The notes under the pieces: model-generated | Database searches by the model: none | Told to the model about the DNA's origin: nothing | Seen by the model: only the letters and a program-made list of their open reading frames with translations | Part shown: piece by piece, positions 12,928 to 23,751 of the stretch | How the letters are laid out: every line of letters starts with the position of its first letter | How positions within the stretch are numbered: position 1 is the first letter of the stretch | Translations under genes and position numbers: made by a program | NCBI GenBank assembly: GCA_964058805.1 | Contig: CAXKVV010000824.1 | Span: 1-64,000, forward strand | Direction: 5' to 3' | Length of the DNA stretch: 64,000 bases | Source: Schoenoplectus triqueter | Taxonomy: Eukaryota > Streptophyta > Magnoliopsida > Poales > Cyperaceae

Positions 12928-15900
12928 TAGAAATGCCTCTCCACTGGTATTTTTTTCTCTCTAATTTTAACTATTAAATTTAGTTACATTAAAATTATGA
13001 TTGTTAAAAATAGGAGTTGTAATTGTAGCTGTTTGATAAATAATTTTGTGTGTTATGACTGTTATTGTAGTTATTATTTATAATTACAAATAGATGTAGT
13101 TATTAGTAATTAAAAAATAGTGTAAATAGTTTTGGGTTGTAAAACAATTACTTTAGGAAAAATTTGAGTGTATCCATTTGTTAAATTAATTTTTTTTTGT
13201 GATTTCATAGTGCTTGTTTGGTAATAAATTAGAAATTCGGTATAACCAAATGTAGTTTATTTTTATTGGGATACAATACATATATGTAGTTAGAATAGTT
13301 AAAATAGTTTAGGTAACAAATTGCTAATTTGGTGCAGATTATTATAGTTAATTAGTTTTTGAACAAAATTTAAAATTGTTAAATAGTTTTGTAAGACTTT
13401 ATTCAGTATATATATTTGATTTCATTCGAATTATAAAATTATGAGTTATGTAATTATAAAATTGATTTTTTAGTAAATATTTTTATTCACATCATGAACC
13501 ATGTAATTTTTATTCATATCATCTTTGTAAGGTTAAATTTTCATTCTCTGAGAGTGTAAATCTTGAACCTATTGAGTAATTTACACCAGTACATAATTGT
13601 TGATTGAATCACCATCAAAATACATAATTATTAAAATTATTTTCACAGATTTACAAAATAAAATAAAATATTATTTACATAATTGTGAGTTGCATGAGAA
13701 CGCGCCTCATTCTCCGCCCAATCTATATCTCAAATTTTCACCGACCTCTTTCTCATTATTTAATTTTGTATCTTTTTTGGCTTATTTTTTTTTTTAAAAA
13801 AAACGGCCTACTAATTGTTGATCGTGCATGGTTCTAGAGAAAAGAAGTTTTGAAATATATATAAATGTGTTATAATAAGCTTGTGTTCTTTAATTGTTAG
13901 TGCTTAGCTTAATATGTTCTGTTTGATTTCTTGTAATTCCTTAAGTTGCAATCAATCTATATACAGCTACCATGCGTCCATGCCATGAGTGCAATTAACA
14001 TAAATTTGTTGAGTGACTTAATTAGGAGAAAGCTATAATTTGTTCTTTTTTCCTTTTGAACATTTTTCTTGTTTATAAAGAAATTGAGTCATCTTTGAAT
14101 TTAGAAACTAGTCAATAGTATCAAGTAAGATGTCACCTCAATTAAATCTATAATTTAATGAAAATATCTCAACGTGAATCAAATGAGATCAACCCCACCC
14201 ATCATATAATATATAATAGGACCAATTTTTCACATACATGATACATCCATTCTTAACATCCTCGAAAAAGAAAAAACATCCATTCTTAACTCCGTGATGA
14301 TTTTAGTGTTACATAATTTGGCACAGAACTTATCCTCTACATTTTATATAAACACATTTTATTTGGGCCGCGCGACCTAATGCAAACCTCATAAATCTCC
14401 ATTAATTATTTCCAAGATTATATTTTTTTTTTACCTTGCATCTTATCATTTTCTACCATGCAAATAAAAAAGTCAATGAGTTTTTTTTGTTCGATTTCTT
14501 TAAGTGAAAATTAGGTCCGATTCTTTCTTAATGTAAATTAGACTAATGCAGTAATATTATGTTACTATCAATTTATTTGACCAGTCGATGCTAATTAGGA
14601 ACGATCCATCATCATTGGTTCATTTCTAGGTAGCACAACTGTACAAGCTCCAACAGAGTTATACCAGAAATCAACCTACCTTTTGAATTCCAAAGTTAGA
14701 CAAAATAATTAGATTTTTAACTAACGAAATGAATGTGCCCTCTTTTTTGCTCAAATTAAAAAAAAAAAAACGAAAAATCTATTTCAAAAAAATAAAATAA
14801 AACAAGAAATCTCTATTTTAATTGTTTTCCTAAAATAAAGTGCACTTCAAGACATGTATAATTTATTTATTATTTATAAACCTGGTTGAATTTGAAGATT
14901 CACTTATGAAGGATTTGTTTGTTTTTGCTTAAAATTTTGAACTGAAAAGGTGATTTAATTTGATCTTCCAAACTACGTGACTGAGAAACTGGCCCCTAAA
15001 ATATTGTCTGTGATTTACGGAAATACCCTTTTTGGTTGGAGTGTGAATGTGTGATCAATCCAAATTAACAGAACCTGTTTGATGCTGAGTGCTTATCCAA
15101 TCTCTTTCCTTTTTTTTCTTGGCTTTTTTTCTAATGTAACAATTCAGATTTGTCTTTTTTCCTGCATTGACATTCTCCTACTACCTGTTCCCATTTATTC
15201 TGGAGAAAAAAAAAAGAGAAGAAAATGATGGCTCATTCTTTTATGGAGTCATGAAGAAAAGTATGAGTACCATATGCCAATGATGCTGTAATTTGGAAAA
15301 AAAAATTTCAAACATAAATAAAGTTAATATGCTTTCTTTTCTCAAAATAAGTTAATATGCTTTGAAGAAGCATACATTTAATATATATTTAAATCTTTTT
15401 TTCCGGTTTTCCAGCTGTCTTATTAATTTTGGCATGTAAAAGTTATGAACTAATCATGGCAATACCTCAGGTCCCATGTGATGATAGAGTTGGGTGCATT
15501 TGCATGTGTTGAGATCTTTTAATGCACATATGCATTGTGTCTTTGCTCTTTTTTTTTCTTTTTTTTTTCTAAATAGCTATGTCATGCTATATATGTATAG
15601 ATCAATTATTTAATGACGGCCCAGATCATACTTACTCAACATATCAAATTCGGTCGTCCTTTATCTTTTCACCTTAATCTTCTCTCTCTTAAAATTCAGT
15701 TTCAGAAAAGTCCATGAGTTTGATCATTTTCTTTTGCTCCACATAATTAAAATAATTAATTTGTGCATGTAAATGTCATACGATGAATTACTTTTGACTA
15801 GTGCAATTAAAAGAAACTTGTCCTCCAGTACTAAATTTTTATGTCAGAACAATTAATTGTTATACTTGTTATACTTGTAGGCACCATCTATCGTTGTTAA

Positions 15901-17210
15901 GTTCTATTTTATTTCATTTTATTTTATTTTGACCAGTGAATAGTTTGAACATTCCAGCTCCGACCTTAATATCTCATGCATTTTCGGGGATCTTTTCTTT
16001 ATGGAGTCTCTACTAACTTTATTTATAATACATCAAAAAATATTAGATCGATGTACCCAGCATTTAAGGGAAAATACGAAGTACCTTTTTAAGTGTAAAC
16101 TTTTGAAAAGGGAAAGAAAAGGACAAATTTTGAAAAAAAAAAAAAAAAAATTTCGAGATGTTCACTACTGTACAGAAAAAAAAAATATTATTTTGCTTTC
16201 TCTAACTAATTTCAATATATTTCAAACTTAATGTTTAAAAACATTCAAAAACAGTAAGCAATCCATAAAAAAGTCAAAATTTCACATTTTTATGCTCGAC
16301 AAAAAATTAATCATAATTCTATTATTTCTTTCGGGTTTTTTACAAGTTTTACAATTTTTCGGCAAAAAATAATAGAATATAAGATGGAAAGGAAAAAATA
16401 TATACTTAATTATCACACGACAAGTCATATGTGTGCTTGCTCCATGCCAAGTTGTAATTCCACGCAAAATGTGTCATATCGAAACACACAGAAAATTACA
16501 TATTTTTTTCCTTTTTTTTAAAGAAAAATGGCAGGTTTGCAAAGATTAAAAACTCGAGTGATAACTAAGTAGAATGATCCTAAAGAAATTATGAGTTTAA
16601 GACCCATATACAAAAAAAAAGGGAAAAAACTGCAAGTTGAAGTTTCTTAATTTCAAATATACATAAAAAAATCCTTCAATCAGATTCGGAACTAATGGTT
16701 TCCTTTTTATTCTGAGGAGAGTTTAAATGCCTCAATCATGCATTTACTTTTTAAATTTTTGATAACTCGAAGTTTAAAATTAAAATATCAAAATAAAACT
16801 GAGATTTTAACAATATTATATTTTCTTCGTACAAATAAAAAATATTTATTTTTTCACTTTCATTTTATGTAAATCAACAAGTTATAAGATCAACATTTAG
16901 AAATTATTCATATTAGTGTATTTTTTAACTCTTGATGTCACATAAAATAATATTTAAATATCATAATTTTTAATCTATACATAAATAAAATAACCTAGAT
17001 CAAATATAACAACATTATTTTGATATTTTAGTTTAAAATTTTGAATTATAAAACATTTAAAAAGTTGAGGCATGATTGAGGGATAAAAAATTGAGACATT
17101 TGAACCCTCTACTTATTAAAAATATTATTTTAACTAGTAGATAAAAAAAATTCAAAACTTAATTAGAATCTCGTCCAATACATTTTCTATACTGTTGTAC
17201 GTGTCAAGGC

Positions 17211-17218
<8 letters not shown>
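12928..17218. other. Long AT-rich intergenic region
   Basis: About 4.3 kb with homopolymer A and T runs (for example near 16130-16150) and no frame with recognisable protein similarity. No RNA gene or terminal repeats were recognised. It probably contains old transposon debris too decayed to classify by eye. Confidence 0.4.

Positions 17219-17250
<32 letters not shown>
17219..17250. repeat. (TA)n microsatellite
   Basis: About 16 uninterrupted TA units. A second, interrupted TA tract lies at about 17893-17926. Confidence 0.9.
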
Positions 17251-17251
<1 letters not shown>

Positions 17252-17889
17252 AAAGGGATATAATACCCATTCCCTGAAAAGTGTATGTTAAAGCACGTTT
17301 GGCAGCTATCTTTGCTCGCAAAAAGCATCCTTTTGTATTCGAATTATTTTTCATTTTTTTTCTTAATTATACATTTAATTATCTACCTCCATTTTGGGTG
17401 GTCACTAGCTTTCACACACCTGCTTTTGATGTAGCACATTCATTGATAGGATTAAATCAAAATTGTGGGTAATTTGTGTATTTACTTGGATTGATGTATA
17501 TTTTGCTTTTTCCCTTGTGAGGTATAGCGCTGAAAATAAGCAATAGACCAGAAAGGGAGAACTTGGTTGATGTTGCTTTTATTTAAGTGTTCTTAGTTGG
17601 TGAGTGTTTTGTCGTTAAATCACAACAAAAGATGGTTATACCTTCACATCAATTATTCCATTTTGGCAAGGTGGTTGTTGCATAAATGTCTGTTGGTTTC
17701 TCAAGAAGTGGCACACTAACTTTATGCTATAATAACGTTAAAAAAGTATAATTCTATATATATGGATATAAATTAATATATGTACTTCCTCAAAAGTAAA
17801 ATGTATGTATCATGCCAACCATATGTAATTAATGCCGTTTGCACACTTACAAAAAATAAAATGACATGTTCTTCAGTTTTCGTTTGTAC

Positions 17890-17925
<36 letters not shown>

Positions 17926-18146
17926 TAGAAACAACAGAGACAATTAGGGGATTTTGGGGACCATTTCAGTGTTCTAAGCAGATATAACATCGCAGTTTAT
18001 TTCGACTTTTTAGCTTTTGGAAAGTAGGAAAAAGAGCCTGCTTACCCGGGTCACTTTTCCTTAAATGATCTTCTTTGTTTCATTACAGAAATAAGTTTTG
18101 TACACCCAATTTGTACACGATAATACCCACTCATTAACCACTAATT

Positions 18147-18339
18147 CACTACAGCAATATAGAGTATTTGCGACGGTCAAAATGATCGCACATAATTAAA
18201 TAATAGTCGCTGATGGATATTTGCATCTGTTTTCCATCGCAGATAAGATGGTCGCACATGCTCCCTCACAAATACTGTTTGCCAACGTCAAAACAGTCAT
18301 TGATGATGCCACTCCTGTCACTATTATTCTACTATAGTG
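18147..18339. mobile_element. CACTA-type MITE
   Basis: A 193-bp unit with ends CACTACAGCAATATAGAG and ...ATTCTACTATAGTG, giving related CACTA inverted termini. The interior holds TTTGCGACGGTC and TGGTCGCACATG blocks, typical of plant CACTA (En/Spm) miniatures. A 3-bp target duplication could not be confirmed. Confidence 0.65.
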
Positions 18340-19755
18340 AAAGCTATCCGACATATCGTAAATAAATAATATCAATATTTTTATTTAAATTCATAGGGCA
18401 AATAAATAAATAATATAAAAATCAATTAAAAGATAATACTAATATTGAACAAATATAATTTTCAAACTACTATTCAAAATATCTTCGATATAGTAAATTA
18501 CTAAATTAAGTAATACATATTATTTTCTGTCAAGCGCATTCTGTTATTAACTAAAATCCATGATGAATTAATTAAAATTCTAAAATCTAGATTAGATTAA
18601 GTCTCAAAAGAAAGATTTTTAGGTTAATTTAGTTTAAATTAGATTTAAATTACTTAAGTTCAAAGTACTATCTAGTTTTTTTAGTTATTATTTTAGGTCA
18701 AGAAGAGAATTCAAAAAGAAAGCAAGAGAAAGATATAAATCGAGGTCAAATTAGAACACTGATAACAAAGAAGAAATAAATTTTGATCTAAAATTTATAT
18801 GGAGTGATTACAATTATATGTCAATATTGTAGATCTTATTTTTAGCTTTGCAACGTACTTTGAATCATCTCAATCAGAGTGCGGATGAAGAAATTATGAC
18901 CATTTAAAATTTATTATGAACAAATATACAATAGCATGCAATCGCGCTGCTACATGCTATATGCAATAGGAATTCGCTATCGTCGTTATAGCGCAAATAG
19001 CCTACATAACACAGTATAGATGTATAGTATAGCGTTTGGGTTCTGAAAAAAACTATAACAATGCTATAAGGCGCTAATTAGAACATTAAGAAAAGCCCAT
19101 ATAAAAAAAAATATATCTGCGACATGATCTAATATGACCTCAATTTGTATATCTGATAGCCCATTTTATTCTAGTGTAACCAGTAACCACTCTATCTGCC
19201 TCTTTACGACCATAAAGTGCCTCAAATATCTACCTTTTTAACAAGTGATATTTTAAGGGAAAATCAAGTGAAGACTCCGGCTCAAAATAACTCAAAAGTG
19301 CAATTTATAGAGATGCTTTTATTAAAAAAATCATATAAATGAATTTGTGAATTAACATAATTTTCAAATCATGCGTTGCCTAATTTTTTTCATCCTTTTA
19401 TATACTTCTCCTTATATAAATATTTTTAATACATAAAGAGGATTAAACTTGCAAGCTTTTCAAGTATATCATATCATTAATTTTCTTCACCACTGATTTT
19501 ATTTAGATATTTTTATCTTCTTGAATCCAAGAGTTAATATAAAATAGTTTCTCTCTGCTCATTTAAAATAATATGCGTAATGTACTTAAAGGTGAAATTT
19601 AGCTCTTAAAATGATCAGTTATAGATTATTACGTATTTAATTATATTATTTATTATTATAATAATAATTAGTATTATTATCATTATTATTTGGCATTTAT
19701 TTTATTAGTTATTTATTTGATGACTATATTGTCGGAGCGAAACCCGAGTTACAGT
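18340..19755. other. AT-rich intergenic region
   Basis: No gene found. Around 18930-19080 there are several GCTATAG/CTATAGCG-like words, possibly subterminal repeats of a decayed element. A short TTATTA microsatellite lies at about 19640-19690. Confidence 0.35.
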
Positions 19756-19782
19756 CCTAGTATATATAGATAGAGTTGGGCT

Positions 19783-20160
19783 ATGGTGCTATGCATAACA
19801 CAAATCAACTTCGTGCTATGGACCGGCTCTTCGTTCTCAAAGTCTAAATGGTCGATCTGAACTGCTCAAAATATTTTCCATACGAATATCTAGTTGGAGA
19901 CCAATTTTTTTAGATTTTTTTACTATTTTTTTAAATAGTTAGAAAATCAAACATTTTGGATGGCTCATAATAATTAAATCAAGTGATTTTCTAACTATTT
20001 AAGAAAATAGTAAAAAAAATTAAAAATATAAAATTAGATCCCAGCTAGATATTCACATGTAAATCATTTTGAGCGGTTCAGATCAACCATTTAGACTTTG
20101 AGAACGAAGAACCGATCCATATAGCACGCTTTAATTAATTTTATGTATGGACACACTTCA
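19783..20160. mobile_element. Foldback MITE
   Basis: Long inverted repeats meet near 19970. The left arm from 19812 (CGTGCTATGGACCGG, then a TCTTCGTTCTCAAAGTCTAA block) matches the reverse complement of the right arm ending at 20128. Weaker similarity extends to about 19783 and 20160. The core is AT-rich and non-coding. Superfamily undetermined. Confidence 0.65.
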
Positions 20161-20869
20161 ACAATTCCAAAAGAAAACATCAAATGCTAATTGGGCCCCA
20201 AATAAAGCATGTGAAGTAAATTGCTTGAATTATTATCATACGAGGGAAATGCTTGTATCAGCATGTGTTTGTTAGCCCAAATCTATGCATATTGAATAAA
20301 ATTTTACCTTGAAAATTGAAATTAAAGCCTAGTTACCGTAGATTTAGTTCAAATGCAAGGGATTGGTTTTACCAAAAAGTTTGTTGTTCTATTATTTTTA
20401 CCACATGCTGAAAAAGTAGGGAGGTAAAGTGAATTCGCTTCAGCAGCAAATGTATCTGCTTAATTACTCGTTGGTAAATTGTTTCTGCTGGTATTTGACT
20501 ACTTGCACGTATACATATTTAAACATTAATAAGGTAAAATAATATAAGTATGGATCTTAATTGTGCTGAATGTAGTCAATAAGTTGTCAAAAAGATGCAG
20601 TCAATAAAATTAATTTACAAAGGATGAAGAGGAAGGATGAAGAGTGTAGTGCAGGTGATGAGGTCGTTGCAAATTGGAAACAAAATGATGGGATTGAACC
20701 AAGTTGGGATGGAAACTTAATTTGGAATGGTAGAGGCCGATGGCATGATGGCATGGCACTATGGCAATGTGTACACACTGATCGATAGCATTGTGCATTG
20801 TGTTTGTGTCTCTACTGTACAAATTATAGGTGGGTGGGAATTCTTGTTATCAGTCTTTTACACTGTGAT

Positions 20870-21310
20870 TAGTGTGTCAAAATAATCCGGACGGGACAGA
20901 CTCGACCCGTGTGATCCGTGGCCGTGACCCGTCCCGTCCTGGCCTGTGACCCATGACCCGTTAGAACTGGTAGGTCTAGCACGGGCGCGGGCAAAAAATT
21001 TTGAAAAAAACTCATGCTAGATCCAACCCGACCCAGAAAATCTGTGCAAATCCGACCCAATACCCGGTAAACCCGTGAAATTCAAAAAAAAAATCAAAAA
21101 ATGCCGGAAAATTATAAAAAATTGTCAAAAATATAAATAGTTATATATTTTTAATATTCTTAATAATTATTTTTTAATTTTCGGATTTTTTGAGAATTTA
21201 TTTGAATTTTATTGGGTTATTTTTGAATTTTGAAAAAAAAATCCGCCGACCCGTCCCGTTCCCGACCCGATTCGCTCCACCCTTGGACCCGATCCAGTGA
21301 CCCGTCCGAA
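20870..21310. mobile_element. Possible hAT-like MITE with GACCCG subterminal repeats
   Basis: GACCCG/CGGGTC-rich ends (20890-21085 and 21240-21308) flank an AT-rich core. The left end TAGTGTGTCAAAATAATCCGG resembles plant hAT termini. The arrangement is like that at 9757-10089, but no target duplication was found. The right boundary abuts the LTR fragment that follows. Confidence 0.5.
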
Positions 21311-21730
21311 AAATATTATAACGATAGCACACAATATTGAACGTTTTATAAAATATTAACAATGATTTGACTAGTTTGACCAGTCTCTGACAAGTTCAAC
21401 TGAACTCATAATCGTTATAACGATTCAATAAAGCGTTTAACTTTACTAAAATGTTAAATGCTTTATGAATCGTTACATAACAATACGCTCTGTTAACTTT
21501 ATGATGTCTCTGTCTTTAGAAAATTTAAGAAAATTTTAAGTGTAGAATTATGAAACTTTTAATATTTGAGTAACCATTATAATGATTTACTGCGGCAGAG
21601 AACATTTTTCTTGCAATATTTATGAACAAACATATGATTTTAAATTATACATTTACATTGAGATCATATATCTTGAATGAAGCTTCTTCAATTATCTTGA
21701 GTATTTGTAGCCTTAATTTATTGAAACATT
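21311..21730 (-). mobile_element. LTR fragment of the TTATAACG-hairpin family, reverse orientation
   Basis: Read on the minus strand, this matches the split LTR at 30632-30964 and 47050-47883. Shared parts are the GAAGAAGC...AAGAT start region, CTC(T)GCCGCAGAGAA, AATTAACAGAG, TTCATAAAGC, the motif ATCGTTATAACGATTC (21411-21426) and ACTTGTCAGA...TGGTCAAA. It lacks the far end of the LTR, so it is a truncated copy. Confidence 0.7.
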
Positions 21731-21847
21731 AATAGAATCTTACAAACATATTTTAAAAAACTTATTAAATTTAATTATATTTTGTAAAATAATAAAATCA
21801 AAAAAATTATTAAATAAAACAGTTTGGAATTATAAATTATTTAGAAA

Positions 21848-21895
21848 CCATCGACTACGCCTTTCGGCCTGATCTTAGGCCCTGACTCACCCTCC
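21848..21895 (-). other. Nuclear insert of chloroplast 23S rRNA (NUPT fragment)
   Basis: A 48-bp segment equals the reverse complement of the conserved 23S rRNA stretch that reads GGCCGAAAGGCGTAGTCGAT, preceded by GGGTGAGTCAGGGCCTAAGATCA in plastids. The match stops abruptly at both sides. It is far too short to be a gene and is best read as transferred plastid DNA. The assignment rests on recalled rRNA sequence. Confidence 0.75.
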
Positions 21896-22868
21896 TTGGG
21901 ATTTTTATCTAATGATCAGGGCGTAATCCTGGGCGTGAGGAATAAAAGCAAAATATTCTTAGTACATAAGAGAGGTCTAATACGTGCTTATCATTTCATT
22001 AGAGTTGGATTTTGAGTCAACTGCCGCATGATTTGGACTTGATTACTAATATAATATAAAATGGAATTGGGCCTAACTTAGATTCGAATTGCATTACATT
22101 GGAATATTGGACTGTCTAATTTCGTTGGATTTTATTGCGTTGAAGTTAGTTTAATGCGCATATTAGACAAGGTGGCAGGTTGTTTTATTATTATGGATCA
22201 ACTACCATAGGATTTGGACTTGATAATCATAATAAGTTAGAGTTGGGCCGAATTGAGAATCAAACGGTTTAGGCATCTATAATTCAAATTTCAATTTTAC
22301 TTAAAAATAGTATTATAAAAGAATTTGGTAAAAGAGATTACCCACCAAAGTTTGTCAACAAGATAAAAGTAACCCTTGTCAAAGATGAGTTTTACGATCG
22401 ATGTGCGGTTGTATGATAAAGTGCTCATTTTTTTTTATCAATCATATGCAAATTTGAAGATGTCACTTATTTCGATACTAAGAGAAGGGTATTTTCTTTT
22501 GATTTTTTTAACAAACTTTATCCTTATTGAAAACTCTCCAATTTTTCCTTTTTTTTTTAAGAGTTTAGACTGCATATTTCACGGAAGATATTTCGGCTGC
22601 CTCGTCATTTATTAGCGATAACGATAAGCTATTTGTTTATTTCATATTTACCTTTCAACTCTCCAATCCAATATATCGTATATCTCCTCAAACTCTTCAA
22701 ACTGTTTCATATCCATCCATATAATTTACTAAACATATTTTTAAATCAAGTTTCTATAAGTTAGTATTTTTTTTAGAAATTAATTACATATATAACTATA
22801 TATTGTGGTTGTGGTTCCTCTTAGTGAGAAATTAATGCAGGCTTGATATAGATATATAGTTCGTCCAC

Positions 22869-22871
<3 letters not shown>
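21896..22871. other. Intergenic, nothing recognised
   Basis: Mostly AT-rich sequence of unknown origin. A 79-residue open frame at 22376-22615 has no recognisable family and I do not call it a gene. Confidence 0.35.

Positions 22872-22909
<38 letters not shown>
22872..22909. repeat. (TA)n microsatellite
   Basis: An uninterrupted TA tract directly left of the hairpin MITE, which probably inserted into it. A similar tract lies at about 23535-23562. Confidence 0.9.
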
Positions 22910-22914
<5 letters not shown>

Positions 22915-23264
22915 GGGATCGGTTGACAATGGGTTATTTTGACAACTTTGACGATGAATTTTGACAACTTTGACGATGTTTTTGTATCTATGAATTGATA
23001 GTCATTCAAATTTCATGTAATTTCATTATCGCTTGATAGTCCATCAAAAACCGTTAAATTGGAACCGTTGTAAATTTTATGAAAAATTGATGGTCTTTGA
23101 TGGACTATCAAACGATAATGAAATTGCATGAGATTTAAATGTCCATCAATCCATAGGTAGAAGAACACATCTATAATTTTTTTTTTCCATTTTTAATTTT
23201 TTTTTATATTTATTTAAATATGACAATGTTATCAAAATAATCCATTGTCAACCGATCCCTTCTC
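22910..23264. mobile_element. Second copy of the Mutator-like hairpin MITE
   Basis: 355 bp, same family as 409-771. Ends are GAGAGGGGATCGGTTGACAA and its inverted counterpart (GAGAAGGGATCGGTTGACAA). The internal parts TTCAAATTTCATG and GTTAAATTGGAAC are shared. Because it inserted next to a TA tract, its target duplication is ambiguous. Confidence 0.85.
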
Positions 23265-23532
23265 TTATATACTAAAAAGAGCGGCATGGATATATTGGGT
23301 CGTTCAATCCAATGATCCAATGGATATACTGAGTAGGAAGACAAGACAGGTAGGCCTCAGATTAAGTGTCACTCAGCATACTCTTGCTGCTTCGGCCCCA
23401 GCATTTAAGATGTACCCGTCCTGAGCCTGAGGTGCATTAGGATACTCATAATTGCCTTGTTACTGTATTAACCCTATATTTAAAATCACATTTAAAAACA
23501 CATTCCAAGCATAAGTAATAAAAAGAATGAAA

Positions 23533-23564
<32 letters not shown>

Positions 23565-23751
23565 AAAGAATGTAAAAGGGACTTCAGCCTCACTAGCATA
23601 TACATGATTAATTGATTATTAATATTAAAAATATGCTATCCTATTTTGAAAGAATAATAAGAATGCAAGGAAAAAAAACGGACTTCAGCCTCTCGCTCAC
23701 TGCTCACTGGACATCCTGCCCCACTTGGCACCTCCATTCAATCCTCCCACT
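23265..23751. other. 3' flank of the receptor kinase gene
   Basis: AT-rich flank containing a TA microsatellite (about 23535-23562). It presumably includes the 3' UTR of the gene ending at 23752. No other feature seen. Confidence 0.4.

Noticed and set aside
22376..22615. 79-residue frame in the intergenic region
   Set aside because: No similarity to a known family, no splice or promoter context, and composition equal to surrounding AT-rich DNA.
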